Positions 1 to 5,227 of a stretch of DNA of 5,464 nucleotides are shown piece by piece. Made by a program: the position numbers and the translations under genes. The DNA lies in assembly GCA_030639445.1 (NCBI GenBank), contig DAOWCR010000082.1, positions 1-5,464 on the forward strand. The letters run 5' to 3'. How positions within the stretch are numbered: position 1 is the first letter of the stretch; every line of letters starts with the position of its first letter. Below the pieces are notes generated by a model. It was not told the origin of the DNA, ran no database searches, and saw only the letters and a list, made by a program, of their open reading frames with translations. This stretch comes from Dehalococcoidales bacterium. GTDB taxonomy: Bacteria > Chloroflexota > Dehalococcoidia > Dehalococcoidales > RBG-16-60-22.

Positions 1-119
1 ACCCGCTGGAGAAAATGATGCGAGATGCCAAAATCACCCAGATATACGAGGGCTCCAACCAGATTTTAAGAAACGCCATCGCCATCGAGCTCAGGAAGAG
101 GAAGGCCAGAACGGAATGA
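1..119 (+). CDS. Acyl-CoA dehydrogenase, C-terminal end only (5' end outside window)
   Basis: The reading frame is open from base 3 to a TGA at 117-119 and gives the last 38 residues of an acyl-CoA dehydrogenase. The visible part contains KMMRDAKITQIYEGSNQI followed by an I-A-x-E-L helix and a basic tail, which is the C-terminal helical segment of the family. The Glu of the YEG motif (codon 48-50) matches the catalytic base of medium- and short-chain acyl-CoA dehydrogenases, which removes the alpha proton of the acyl-CoA while FAD takes the hydride. The stop overlaps the start of etfB in an ATGA, so the two are probably translationally coupled, and the ETF encoded next is the likely electron partner. 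Substrate chain length cannot be judged from this fragment. Confidence 0.93.
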   Translation, partial: PLEKMMRDAKITQIYEGSNQILRNAIAIELRKRKARTE

Positions 120-904
120 ATGTCATCGTCTGCCTGAAGCAGGTCCCCGGCACCACCGACGTTAAGGTTGACCCCCAGACCAATACTCTCATCAGACAGG
201 GCATTGAGAACGTTATCAACCCCTTTGACACCTATGCCCTGGAAGAAGGCGTCCGCCTAAAGGAGCGGCACGGTGAGGGTAAGGTCACGGCCATCAGCAT
301 GGGGCCGCCCCAGGCGGAGGCGGCGCTGAGAGAAGCCATTTCCCTGGGAGCGGATGAAGCCGTTCTCCTGAGTGATAAAGCCTTTGCCGGTGCTGATACC
401 TGGGCCACCGCCTATACCCTGGCGCAGGCCGTCAATAAAATCGGGCAGCACGACATTATCATCTGCGGACGGCAGACCATAGACGGGGACACCGGACAGG
501 TAGGGCCGGAGCTGGCCGAGATGCTGGGGATACCCTTTGTCGCCTACGTCAGCCGGATAGAAGAGTTGGCCGACGGGCAGATGCGGGTCCAGCGGATGGT
601 GGAGGAGGGGCATGAGGTCATCGAGTCTCCCCTGCCGGCGGTAATCACGGTGGTCAAAGAGATTAACGTGCCCCGCCTGCCCTCACTCCGCGGCATTGCC
701 CGGTCGAAGAGCGCCGCGGTGGCCGTCTGGACAGCCCCGGAAATGGGCGTCGACGAGAGCAGAGTCGGCCTGGCCGGCTCTTTCACCAAGGTAATCAAGG
801 TGTTCTTTCCCCAGAGAGTCAGCCAGAGTGAGATATTCCAGGGAGAGTTGGCCAGCCAGGTAGACTGCCTGGTCGGCAGGTTGAAGGATGCCGACCTAAC
901 CTAG
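116..904 (+). CDS. etfB: Electron transfer flavoprotein, beta subunit
   Basis: This 262-aa protein has the usual EtfB length. It starts MNVIVCLKQVPGTTDVK, the typical first strand and loop. Residues 117-135 hold the nucleotide-binding segment CGRQTIDGDTGQVGPELAE, and residues 180-199 hold the VKEINVPRLPSLRGIARSKS region characteristic of ETF beta. EtfB pairs with EtfA to pass electrons to or from an acyl-CoA dehydrogenase in the cytoplasm. The DGDT-QVGP form of the binding loop, rather than the DDDxNQTG form of mitochondrial AMP-binding ETFs, is the kind seen in bifurcating ETFs that hold a second FAD and bind NADH; this functional reading is inference. The ATG at 116 overlaps the dehydrogenase stop, and purine-rich AGGAAGAGGAAGG lies at 96-105 or just before. 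It ends with TAG 13 bases before etfA. Confidence 0.96.
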   Translation: MNVIVCLKQVPGTTDVKVDPQTNTLIRQGIENVINPFDTYALEEGVRLKERHGEGKVTAISMGPPQAEAALREAISLGADEAVLLSDKAFAGADTWATAYTLAQAVNKIGQHDIIICGRQTIDGDTGQVGPELAEMLGIPFVAYVSRIEELADGQMRVQRMVEEGHEVIESPLPAVITVVKEINVPRLPSLRGIARSKSAAVAVWTAPEMGVDESRVGLAGSFTKVIKVFFPQRVSQSEIFQGELASQVDCLVGRLKDADLT

Positions 905-917
905 CATCGGAGCAAGT

Positions 918-2099
918 ATGGGAATAGAGATTGACCTTGAGCAATGTACCGGCTGCGGCAACTGTGTGCCCGTCTGTCCTTTCGGGCTGCTGGAAGTCGT
1001 CGACGATAAGGTACAGCTGAAAGAAGGCTGCACGCTCTGCGGCGCCTGCCAGGAAGCCTGCCCCGTCGACGCGATACTCATTGAAGCGGCGCCGGCAGTT
1101 GAGGCGGCCAGTGACGAACACCGGGGGGTCTGGGTCTTCGCCGAGCAGCGGCACGGCCAGCTGAAAGGCGTCGCCTACGAGCTGCTGGCCAAGGGCAGAG
1201 AGCTGGCCAACACCCTGCAAACCGACCTGAGCGCGGTGTGCTTCGGGCACGACGTTGCCGAAATAAGTCAGCTGGTAGCCCACGGCGCGGACAAGGTCTA
1301 TCTGGTGGACAGCCCTGAACTGGCGGATAACCTGGAGGACCTGTATACCCGGCAGTTTATCGAGCTGATTCAAGAGCACAAGCCGGAGATAGTCATCGCC
1401 GGGGCAACGTCCCTGGGACGTGCCTTTATCCCCCGGGTGGCGGCGGTCCTGAAGACAGGGCTCACCGCGGACTGCACCGGGCTGGACATTGACACCGAGA
1501 ACCGGCTTCTCCGGCAGACCCGCCCTACTTTCGGTGGCAATATCATGGCCACCATCATCTGCCAGGCCAAGCGCCCGCAGATGGCCACCGTCCGCCCCCG
1601 TGTCTTCAAGAAGAACACACCGGAGGCGGGCCGTAAGGGACAGATAATCAAACTGGACTTTGACCGCGAGCGCATCACCTCGAAAACCAGGCTGCTCGAT
1701 TTCGTCAGGGACCTGACGGAAACGGTCAAGATTGAGGAGGCGGATATCATCGTCTCCGGGGGCAGGGGACTGGGCAAAGCCGAAAATTTCAAGCTGCTGG
1801 AGGAACTGGCTTCAGCCATGGGTGCGGCGGTAGGAGCGTCACGGGCGGCGGTGGACGAGGGGTGGATTCCGTACTCCCACCAGGTGGGCCAGACGGGGAA
1901 GACGGTCTGCCCCAAGCTCTACATCGCCTGCGGCATCTCCGGGGCGGTACAGCACCTGGCCGGCATGCAGACCTCGGACGTTATCGTGGCCATTAATGAT
2001 AACCCCGATGCCCCTATCTTTGAAGCGGCGACTTACGGCATCGTCGGCGACCTGTTCAAAGTGGTGCCGATGCTCACCGAAAAGCTGAAGAACGGGTAA
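918..2099 (+). CDS. etfA: Electron transfer flavoprotein, alpha subunit with N-terminal 2[4Fe-4S] ferredoxin domain
   Basis: This 393-aa protein is longer than a plain EtfA (about 310-330 aa) because residues 1-55 are a bacterial ferredoxin domain. Cys10, 13, 16, 20 and Cys38, 41, 44, 48 form two CxxCxxCxxxCP motifs for two [4Fe-4S] clusters. Residues about 70-260 are the ETF N-terminal alpha/beta domain, including ATSLGRAFIPRVAA (163-176) and QTRPTFGGNIMAT (200-212). Residues about 275-390 are the FAD-binding domain, with SGGRGLG (280-286), GQTGKTV (324-330) and the family signature LYIACGISGAVQHLAGM (334-350) ending in IVAIND. Such fused EtfA proteins are known in anaerobes, for example CarE of the caffeyl-CoA reductase complex. 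The added clusters probably relay electrons to or from ferredoxin. A GGAGC ribosome site at 909-913 precedes the ATG. It is the last gene of the operon before a drop in GC content. Confidence 0.96.
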   Translation: MGIEIDLEQCTGCGNCVPVCPFGLLEVVDDKVQLKEGCTLCGACQEACPVDAILIEAAPAVEAASDEHRGVWVFAEQRHGQLKGVAYELLAKGRELANTLQTDLSAVCFGHDVAEISQLVAHGADKVYLVDSPELADNLEDLYTRQFIELIQEHKPEIVIAGATSLGRAFIPRVAAVLKTGLTADCTGLDIDTENRLLRQTRPTFGGNIMATIICQAKRPQMATVRPRVFKKNTPEAGRKGQIIKLDFDRERITSKTRLLDFVRDLTETVKIEEADIIVSGGRGLGKAENFKLLEELASAMGAAVGASRAAVDEGWIPYSHQVGQTGKTVCPKLYIACGISGAVQHLAGMQTSDVIVAINDNPDAPIFEAATYGIVGDLFKVVPMLTEKLKNG

Positions 2100-2110
2100 T
2101 CCAGCTAGAT

Positions 2111-2124
2111 GGAGATAAGTCTCC
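2111..2124 (+). terminator. Small hairpin after etfA, weak terminator candidate
   Basis: GGAGA and TCTCC form a 5-bp perfect stem around a TAAG loop, 12 bases after the etfA stop. The following sequence is only moderately T-rich and has no clean T run, so this is at best a weak intrinsic terminator or a processing hairpin. Confidence 0.25.
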
Positions 2125-2149
2125 TGTGATGATTGTCTTACTTTAGTAT

Positions 2150-2178
2150 TTGCACGTAATTGGAGAATGTGTTATGAT
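2150..2178 (+). promoter_or_regulatory. Sigma-70-type promoter with extended -10, driving the 79-aa gene
   Basis: TTGCAC at 2150-2155 (five of six to the -35 consensus) and TATGAT at 2173-2178 (five of six to the -10) are separated by exactly 17 bases. TGT directly before the -10 gives an extended -10 element. A strong purine-rich ribosome site (AAGGGGGG, 2203-2210) and an ATG at 2217 follow about 40 bases downstream. The local sequence is AT-rich. The promoter should make the following gene pair independent of the etf operon. Confidence 0.65.
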
Positions 2179-2216
2179 TTTTAGTGTAACCTGGTTGTCG
2201 AGAAGGGGGGATTAAG

Positions 2217-2456
2217 ATGCCTGAATTATTAGAAACCGAACTCAAAACGTACGAAGACCACCGGGACGAACTGCTAGGTAGCGATTCTGGAAAGTTTGCT
2301 CTAATTAAAGGAGAGCAGGTGATCAGTGTGTTCGATACTAAAGCAGACGCGATTCGTAATGGATACGAACGCTTTGGAAATGTTCCCTTCCTCGTGAAGC
2401 AAATTGTACAGGTCGAAGCACCCCAAAATTTTACCTCTAACCTATTAGGTGTGTAA
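2217..2456 (+). CDS. Small conserved-looking protein of unknown function, partner of an aspartic protease gene
   Basis: This 79-aa acidic, soluble protein has no signal peptide, membrane segment or cysteine. Residues 1-20 are likely helical and charged. Residues 26-43 (KFALIKGEQVISVFDTKA) look like two short strands, followed by a helix ending in GYERFGNVPFLVKQIV (49-64) and a tail with NFTSNLLGV. The layout, short strands around a 'gets its own name and a value' segment and then an A-x-x-x-G-Y/F helix, recalls small proteins of the DUF5678 type that I remember encoded beside clan AA aspartic proteases; this is memory-based and not certain. It has a promoter at 2150-2178, a strong ribosome site at 2203-2210, and a stop overlapping the protease start (TAATG), so the two genes form a unit. 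Codon use (many ATT, GTA, AAA, GAT) is more AT-rich than in the flanking operons, suggesting transfer. Its function is unknown; a role as partner or substrate of the protease is speculation. Confidence 0.8.
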   Translation: MPELLETELKTYEDHRDELLGSDSGKFALIKGEQVISVFDTKADAIRNGYERFGNVPFLVKQIVQVEAPQNFTSNLLGV

Positions 2457-2884
2457 TGCCCTCATTCACCGCCCAAGTCCCGAACCTTCAAACAATAGGC
2501 CCAGTTGTTGAGGCTAGAATTGCTATAGGATCCTTTCTGGAAGCTCGTCTCAAACAGAATAACTAGTCAATTCCTGCTGCTGTTTCAGTACGTGCGATGA
2601 TTGACACTGGTGCAACTGGCACTGTTATTAGGGATGATATCCCCCCTCAACTGGGCCTTCAGCCAGTTGGGGTAAGTTTCATCAACACACCTTCTTCCAC
2701 TAATGTGAAATGTTATGAATATTTGATTCGTCTCGTTTTCCCAAACAATGTTGTTGTCGAAGCGTCGGTAATTGCTGCTCCACTATTAGGTCAGCAGATT
2801 CAATGCCTAATTGGACGAGACATATTAGCCCACGGAGTCTTAGTCTACATCGGCTACACACATACATTCTCTTTAAGCTTCTAA
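2456..2884 (+). pseudogene. Retropepsin-like clan AA aspartic protease, interrupted by one in-frame amber codon
   Basis: Reading from the ATG at 2456 to the TAA at 2882-2884 gives 142 codons in one frame, broken only by TAG at 2564-2566 (codon 37). After the stop the frame continues with VSVRAMIDTGATGTVI. This contains the catalytic Asp-Thr-Gly (bases about 2600-2608) preceded by the expected strand. Later come CLIGRDIL, matching the hydrophobic-Gly-Arg-Asp motif of retropepsins (IIGRN in HIV protease), and a terminal LVYIGYTHTFSLSF strand. These proteases act as homodimers with one Asp per chain. The total length fits the bacterial family, about 140-150 aa. The start overlaps the upstream stop (TAATG) with AGGTG at 2447-2451. 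A restart at ATG 2597 is possible but has no ribosome site and would begin two residues before the catalytic Asp, losing the N-terminal strands. A nonsense mutation (for example CAG to TAG, Gln), sequencing error or readthrough could each explain the break. Confidence 0.8.
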
Positions 2885-3017
2885 ATGCATTTGCTAGGCA
2901 ACAAAGTAGATAGGTCCACTTCAATCTTTTGGCGAGAGTTAACACAACAAACTCAAAGGCTCAGATTTTCCCTGTCGTGAGAAACTTATTGACCCCTTCC
3001 CCCATTATGATATATGG

Positions 3018-3037
3018 TCCTTCCTGTACAGGAAGGA
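3018..3037. repeat. Perfect 20-bp palindrome
   Basis: TCCTTCCTGT is followed immediately by its exact reverse complement ACAGGAAGGA, so both strands read the same for 20 bases. Without a loop it would extrude as a cruciform or, in RNA, lose the central bases to a loop. It could also be an operator for a dimeric regulator, but no gene starts nearby. Confidence 0.8.
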
Positions 3038-3057
3038 TGGTGACCTCACCCCCTGTG

Positions 3058-3087
3058 TCCCCCTCTCCTTATTTCAGGAGAGGGGGA
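3058..3087. repeat. 12-bp-stem hairpin, possible intrinsic terminator
   Basis: TCCCCCTCTCCT (3058-3069) pairs perfectly with AGGAGAGGGGGA (3076-3087) around a six-base loop TATTTC. An A/T-rich stretch with TTTT at 3095-3098 follows on the + strand, so it could stop transcription from the protease unit, although the T run is about eight bases late. It shares its C5TC...GAG5 architecture with the hairpin at 3189-3216. Confidence 0.75.
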
Positions 3088-3095
3088 AAGATTAT

Positions 3096-3123
3096 TTTAA
3101 GAGGGGCTAACGCCCCTCTTAAA
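3096..3123. repeat. 12-bp-stem hairpin with 4-base loop
   Basis: TTTAAGAGGGGC (3096-3107) pairs perfectly with GCCCCTCTTAAA (3112-3123) around the loop TAAC. It begins nine bases after the previous hairpin. The stem is GC-rich near the loop and AT-rich at the base, with A/T on both outer sides, so it could act as a bidirectional terminator-like structure. Confidence 0.75.
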
Positions 3124-3159
3124 CACCCCGCATTACTATCACAAGGTAAGGAGAGTCAA

Positions 3160-3178
3160 AGAGAGGCGAAGCCTCTCT
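3160..3178. repeat. 8-bp-stem hairpin with GAA triloop
   Basis: AGAGAGGC (3160-3167) pairs with GCCTCTCT (3171-3178) around the three-base loop GAA. The top of the hairpin is GCGAAGC, a heptamer known to form an unusually stable DNA mini-hairpin, so the element may fold as single-stranded DNA as well as RNA. Confidence 0.7.
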
Positions 3179-3188
3179 AACATACAAT

Positions 3189-3216
3189 TCCCCCTCCCTT
3201 ATCAAAGGGAGGGGGA
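3189..3216. repeat. 12-bp-stem hairpin, related to the one at 3058-3087
   Basis: TCCCCCTCCCTT (3189-3200) pairs perfectly with AAGGGAGGGGGA (3205-3216) around the loop ATCA. The sequence after it (ATTAAAGAGGG) resembles what follows the 3058-3087 hairpin (ATTATTTTAAGAGGGG), suggesting that both descend from one repeat module. Confidence 0.75.
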
Positions 3217-3234
3217 TTAAAGAGGGTGGGTTCC

Positions 3235-3296
3235 CTAATAAAATCTGAAAGGGGGATGGGGTTACCTGATAAAATCTAAAGGGGAATAGGGGTTAT
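3235..3296. repeat. Imperfect 31-bp tandem repeat, two copies, GA-rich
   Basis: Copy one is 3235-3265 and copy two is 3266-3296. Both follow the pattern CTRATAAAATCT, then an A3 run, a G4-5 run, an AT-containing linker, GGGG and TTA. They agree at roughly 27 of 31 positions with one single-base indel in each direction. The array ends about 20 bases before the -35 box of the following promoter. A third, diverged copy lies at 5157-5193 before fabG. It could be a dispersed non-coding repeat or a pair of regulator sites. Confidence 0.7.
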
Positions 3297-3316
3297 AAAA
3301 CAGCTCTCCCTCAAGC

Positions 3317-3346
3317 TTGCAGTCAGTAGGCGGCCTGGCTTATAAT
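3317..3346 (+). promoter_or_regulatory. Sigma-70-type promoter of the yceD-rpmF-fab operon
   Basis: TTGCAG at 3317-3322 and a perfect TATAAT at 3341-3346 are 18 bases apart. A start site near 3353 would leave a leader of about 25 bases, just enough for the GGAGGTG ribosome site at 3366-3372 and the ATG at 3379. The repeat array 3235-3296 lies directly upstream. Confidence 0.7.
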
Positions 3347-3378
3347 GGATTGGTCTGGCTGGAGTGGAGGTGGCCGCC

Positions 3379-3903
3379 ATGCAGATAAACGTATCCCAGT
3401 TACTGAAAGAGTCCATCGGTTCGGCTCGTGATTATCAGGCGGGTGAACTGATTGATATTACCGGAGACGGTAGCGGCACCGGAGTTCAGGGTAAAGTCAG
3501 GCTGCTGCGCACCCACCGGGGTGTCCTGGTTAAAGGGGAGTTGCGCGCCGAGGTCGGACTTAACTGCAGCCGGTGTTTGAGCCCGTTTCATTATCCGGTA
3601 ACGTTAAAAATCGAGGAGGAGTATCTACCGACGATAGATATCGCCAGCGGGGTCCCGTTATCATCATCCGAGGAACCCGGCTCTTTCATTATTGACGAGC
3701 ACCACGTTATTGATTTGACCGAGGCGGTACGCCAGTATTCGCTGCTGGCTATCCCGATTAAGCCGCTCTGCCGGGAAGACTGCGCCGGGCTGTGCCGGCG
3801 CTGCGGGCAAAATCTCAACCAGGGACCCTGCGGTTGCCCGCCGCCGGCCGCTGACCACCGCTGGTCTGAAGTGAGCAACTTAATTAGCGAGAAACAAGCT
3901 TAA
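3379..3903 (+). CDS. yceD: YceD family protein (DUF177), cysteine-rich
   Basis: This 174-aa cytosolic protein is of the family almost always encoded just before rpmF, as here. Known members have been linked to 23S rRNA or 50S ribosome maturation, but the mechanism is not settled. Residues 1-60 are the N-terminal domain (INVSQLLKESIGSAR). A CSRC pair lies at Cys63/Cys66 inside LNCSRCLSPF. DLTEAVRQYSLLAIPIKPLC (112-131) leads to a second cysteine cluster at Cys131, 135, 139, 142, 151 and 153 (CREDCAGLCRRCGQ...CGC), which probably binds zinc. I chose ATG 3379 because GGAGGTG at 3366-3372 sits six bases before it. An in-frame GTG at 3364 would add five residues but overlaps the ribosome site. It is the first gene of the operon, 15 bases before rpmF. 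Confidence 0.93.
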   Translation: MQINVSQLLKESIGSARDYQAGELIDITGDGSGTGVQGKVRLLRTHRGVLVKGELRAEVGLNCSRCLSPFHYPVTLKIEEEYLPTIDIASGVPLSSSEEPGSFIIDEHHVIDLTEAVRQYSLLAIPIKPLCREDCAGLCRRCGQNLNQGPCGCPPPAADHRWSEVSNLISEKQA

Positions 3904-3918
3904 AGGAACGGATAACTT

Positions 3919-4119
3919 ATGGGAGCTTTACCAAAACGAAAGACGGCCAAAGCGCGCCGGGATAAAAGGCGCAGTCACCTGAGCATGAGTCCTCCCCACC
4001 TGGACGAGTGCCCCCAGTGCCATAGTCCCAAGCTGCCTCATCACGTCTGTCTTACCTGCGGAACCTATGCCGGCCGGGAAGTCATCGAGCTTGAGGGCCC
4101 GAAAAAGAAGCCTGAGTAA
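3919..4119 (+). CDS. rpmF: 50S ribosomal protein L32, zinc-binding type
   Basis: This 66-aa basic protein is of normal L32 length. It has the conserved start MGALPKRKTAKARRDKRRSH and a zinc ribbon formed by Cys31/Cys34 (CPQC) and Cys44/Cys47 (CLTCG). The presence of all four cysteines makes it the C+ form, which needs zinc. L32 is a small structural protein of the large ribosomal subunit. It follows yceD by 15 bases, with AAGGAACGG at the stop of yceD as a somewhat distant ribosome site. The next 103 bases up to fabD contain no gene and no clear terminator, so fabD is probably co-transcribed. No plsX or fabH stands between rpmF and fabD, unlike the arrangement in many other bacteria. Confidence 0.97.
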   Translation: MGALPKRKTAKARRDKRRSHLSMSPPHLDECPQCHSPKLPHHVCLTCGTYAGREVIELEGPKKKPE

Positions 4120-4222
4120 TAGTCCACGAGAGGGCCGCCGGATTAAAGGCACTTTCATTCGGTCTGCAACCTGGAGGGAAGCTGATTACCGCGCTTAATA
4201 ATTACGGCCGCGGAGGTTGGCT

Positions 4223-5155
4223 ATGGCGGAACTGACCAAGACAGCCCATGTCTTTCCCGGGCAGGGTTCGCAGTGGGCCGGCATGGGACGTGACCTCTAT
4301 GCTGAGTTTGCGTCGGCTAAAGCTGTCTTTGACCGGGCGGACGAGGTCCTGGGTCTTCCCCTGTCCCGGCTTTGCTTTGAAGGGCCGGAGGACGAGCTGC
4401 GCCAGACCATCAATGCCCAGCCCGCCATATTAACCGTCAGCTATGCCTGTTTACAGGCCGCCCGCGAGGTCAATCCCGGTTTGCCGCCGCCCGCCTTCGT
4501 CGCCGGCCACAGTCTGGGGGAATATACGGCGCTGGCGGTGGCCGGGGTGCTTGATTTTGACACGGCGGTCTATCTCGCCCGGGAGGGGGGCCGGTTAATG
4601 CACGAGGCGGGGGAAATATGCCCCGGAAGCATGGCGGCGGTCATCGGTTCCGATGAGGCCTTACTGGACGAGGTATGCCGTCAGACCGGTACCTACCTCG
4701 CCAATGTGAACTGCCCGGGACAGCTGGTCATCAGCGGTGACCGGGAGAAGGTAACTCAAGCGATGGGCCTGGCCAAAGACAAGGGGGCTCCCCGCGTGGT
4801 CCCGCTGCCGGTAAGCGGTGCTTTTCATACGCCGCTGATGCGGCCGGCGTTTGACGGTATGACCGTGATTCTCGCCTCACTTTCCTTTCAGGAACCGGCG
4901 ATACCCGTCATCGCCAATACCACGGCCCGGCCGCTGACCACCGCGGAATCGGTGAAGGCGGAGCTCCTCAGCCAGCTATGCCACTGTGTCCAGTGGCAGC
5001 GCTCCATTGAATATATGATAGCGGAAGGCGTGTCCACTTTCATCGAGATAGGGCCGGGCAAAGTGCTGACCGGCCTTATCCGGCGCATAAACAAAGAGGT
5101 CAGGACGGTAAACATCGGTGATGCCGAGGCGGTTAAGGATATGGGGAGTGTTTAA
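4223..5155 (+). CDS. fabD: Malonyl-CoA:ACP transacylase, with the carboxylate-binding Arg replaced
   Basis: This 310-aa protein has the normal FabD length (about 310). The enzyme moves malonyl from CoA to acyl carrier protein to supply fatty-acid synthesis. Visible elements are FPGQGSQ (11-17, oxyanion loop), the nucleophile elbow GHSLGE with Ser97, GAFH with the catalytic His202, VQW with Gln257, and the C-terminal IEIGPGKVLTGLIRRI. Aligned without gaps to E. coli FabD as I recall it (AVRLVEMRGKFMQEA against AVYLAREGGRLMHEA), position 122 is Gly (GGG, 4586-4588). The family has Arg there (Arg117 in E. coli), which holds the malonyl carboxylate. All other active-site residues are intact. I chose ATG 4223 because GGAGG at 4212-4216 lies six bases before it; the TTG at 4217 is an inferior start. 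It sits 103 bases after rpmF and 72 bases before fabG. Confidence 0.95.
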   Translation: MAELTKTAHVFPGQGSQWAGMGRDLYAEFASAKAVFDRADEVLGLPLSRLCFEGPEDELRQTINAQPAILTVSYACLQAAREVNPGLPPPAFVAGHSLGEYTALAVAGVLDFDTAVYLAREGGRLMHEAGEICPGSMAAVIGSDEALLDEVCRQTGTYLANVNCPGQLVISGDREKVTQAMGLAKDKGAPRVVPLPVSGAFHTPLMRPAFDGMTVILASLSFQEPAIPVIANTTARPLTTAESVKAELLSQLCHCVQWQRSIEYMIAEGVSTFIEIGPGKVLTGLIRRINKEVRTVNIGDAEAVKDMGSV

Positions 5156-5156
5156 C

Positions 5157-5193
5157 AAGGGGGACGGGGTTTCCAAATAAGACCTGAGGGGGA
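5157..5193. repeat. Third, diverged copy of the GA-rich repeat in the fabD-fabG gap
   Basis: The first 29 bases (5157-5185) align without gaps to 3249-3277 at 23 of 29 positions, both beginning AAGGGGGAYGGGGTT and continuing into ATAA and CT. A G5 run at 5188-5192 follows. It fills most of the 72-base gap and ends shortly before the fabG ribosome site. It may be a mobile non-coding repeat or a regulatory site shared with the operon promoter. Confidence 0.55.
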
Positions 5194-5227
5194 GAGGTAA
5201 AAAATAAAATATCCTAAGGAGTTAGTC

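Larger units (their letters stand above)
2885..3316. other. Gene-free stretch rich in hairpins and repeats
   Basis: No credible gene is present here. The open frame at 2929-3180 has no ribosome site and runs straight through three hairpins, so its protein is low-complexity and unlike any family. The left part (2885-3015) is AT-rich and featureless apart from a 10-base palindrome AAATGCATTT at 2883-2892. The right part is packed with the inverted repeats and tandem repeat listed separately. The stretch separates the protease remnant from the promoter of the yceD-rpmF-fab operon and looks like accumulated non-coding repeat DNA. Confidence 0.75.

Noticed and set aside
1370..1915. Long - strand open frame (181 codons) opposite etfA
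   Set aside because: It is a GC-rich shadow of the etfA coding frame with Ser/Arg-rich low-complexity translation; etfA signatures cover the same bases.
2564..2566. Amber codon as evidence for pyrrolysine or a reassigned TAG code
   Set aside because: etfB ends in TAG right before the etfA ribosome site, so TAG works as a stop here. No recoding signal is visible, and one interrupted gene is better explained by mutation.
2700..2945. Open frame on the - strand opposite the protease remnant
   Set aside because: It lies antisense to a frame with clear DTG and LIGRD motifs and shows no domain, promoter or ribosome site of its own.
2929..3180. Open frame of 83 codons on the + strand
   Set aside because: It has no ribosome site and runs through three perfect hairpins, so its sequence is dictated by repeats. 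It resembles no protein family.
3018..3216. CRISPR array
   Set aside because: The repeats are different palindromes with no constant repeat-spacer periodicity, and no cas gene is present.
3364..3378. GTG at 3364 as the yceD start
   Set aside because: It overlaps the GGAGGTG ribosome site that is ideally spaced for the ATG at 3379.
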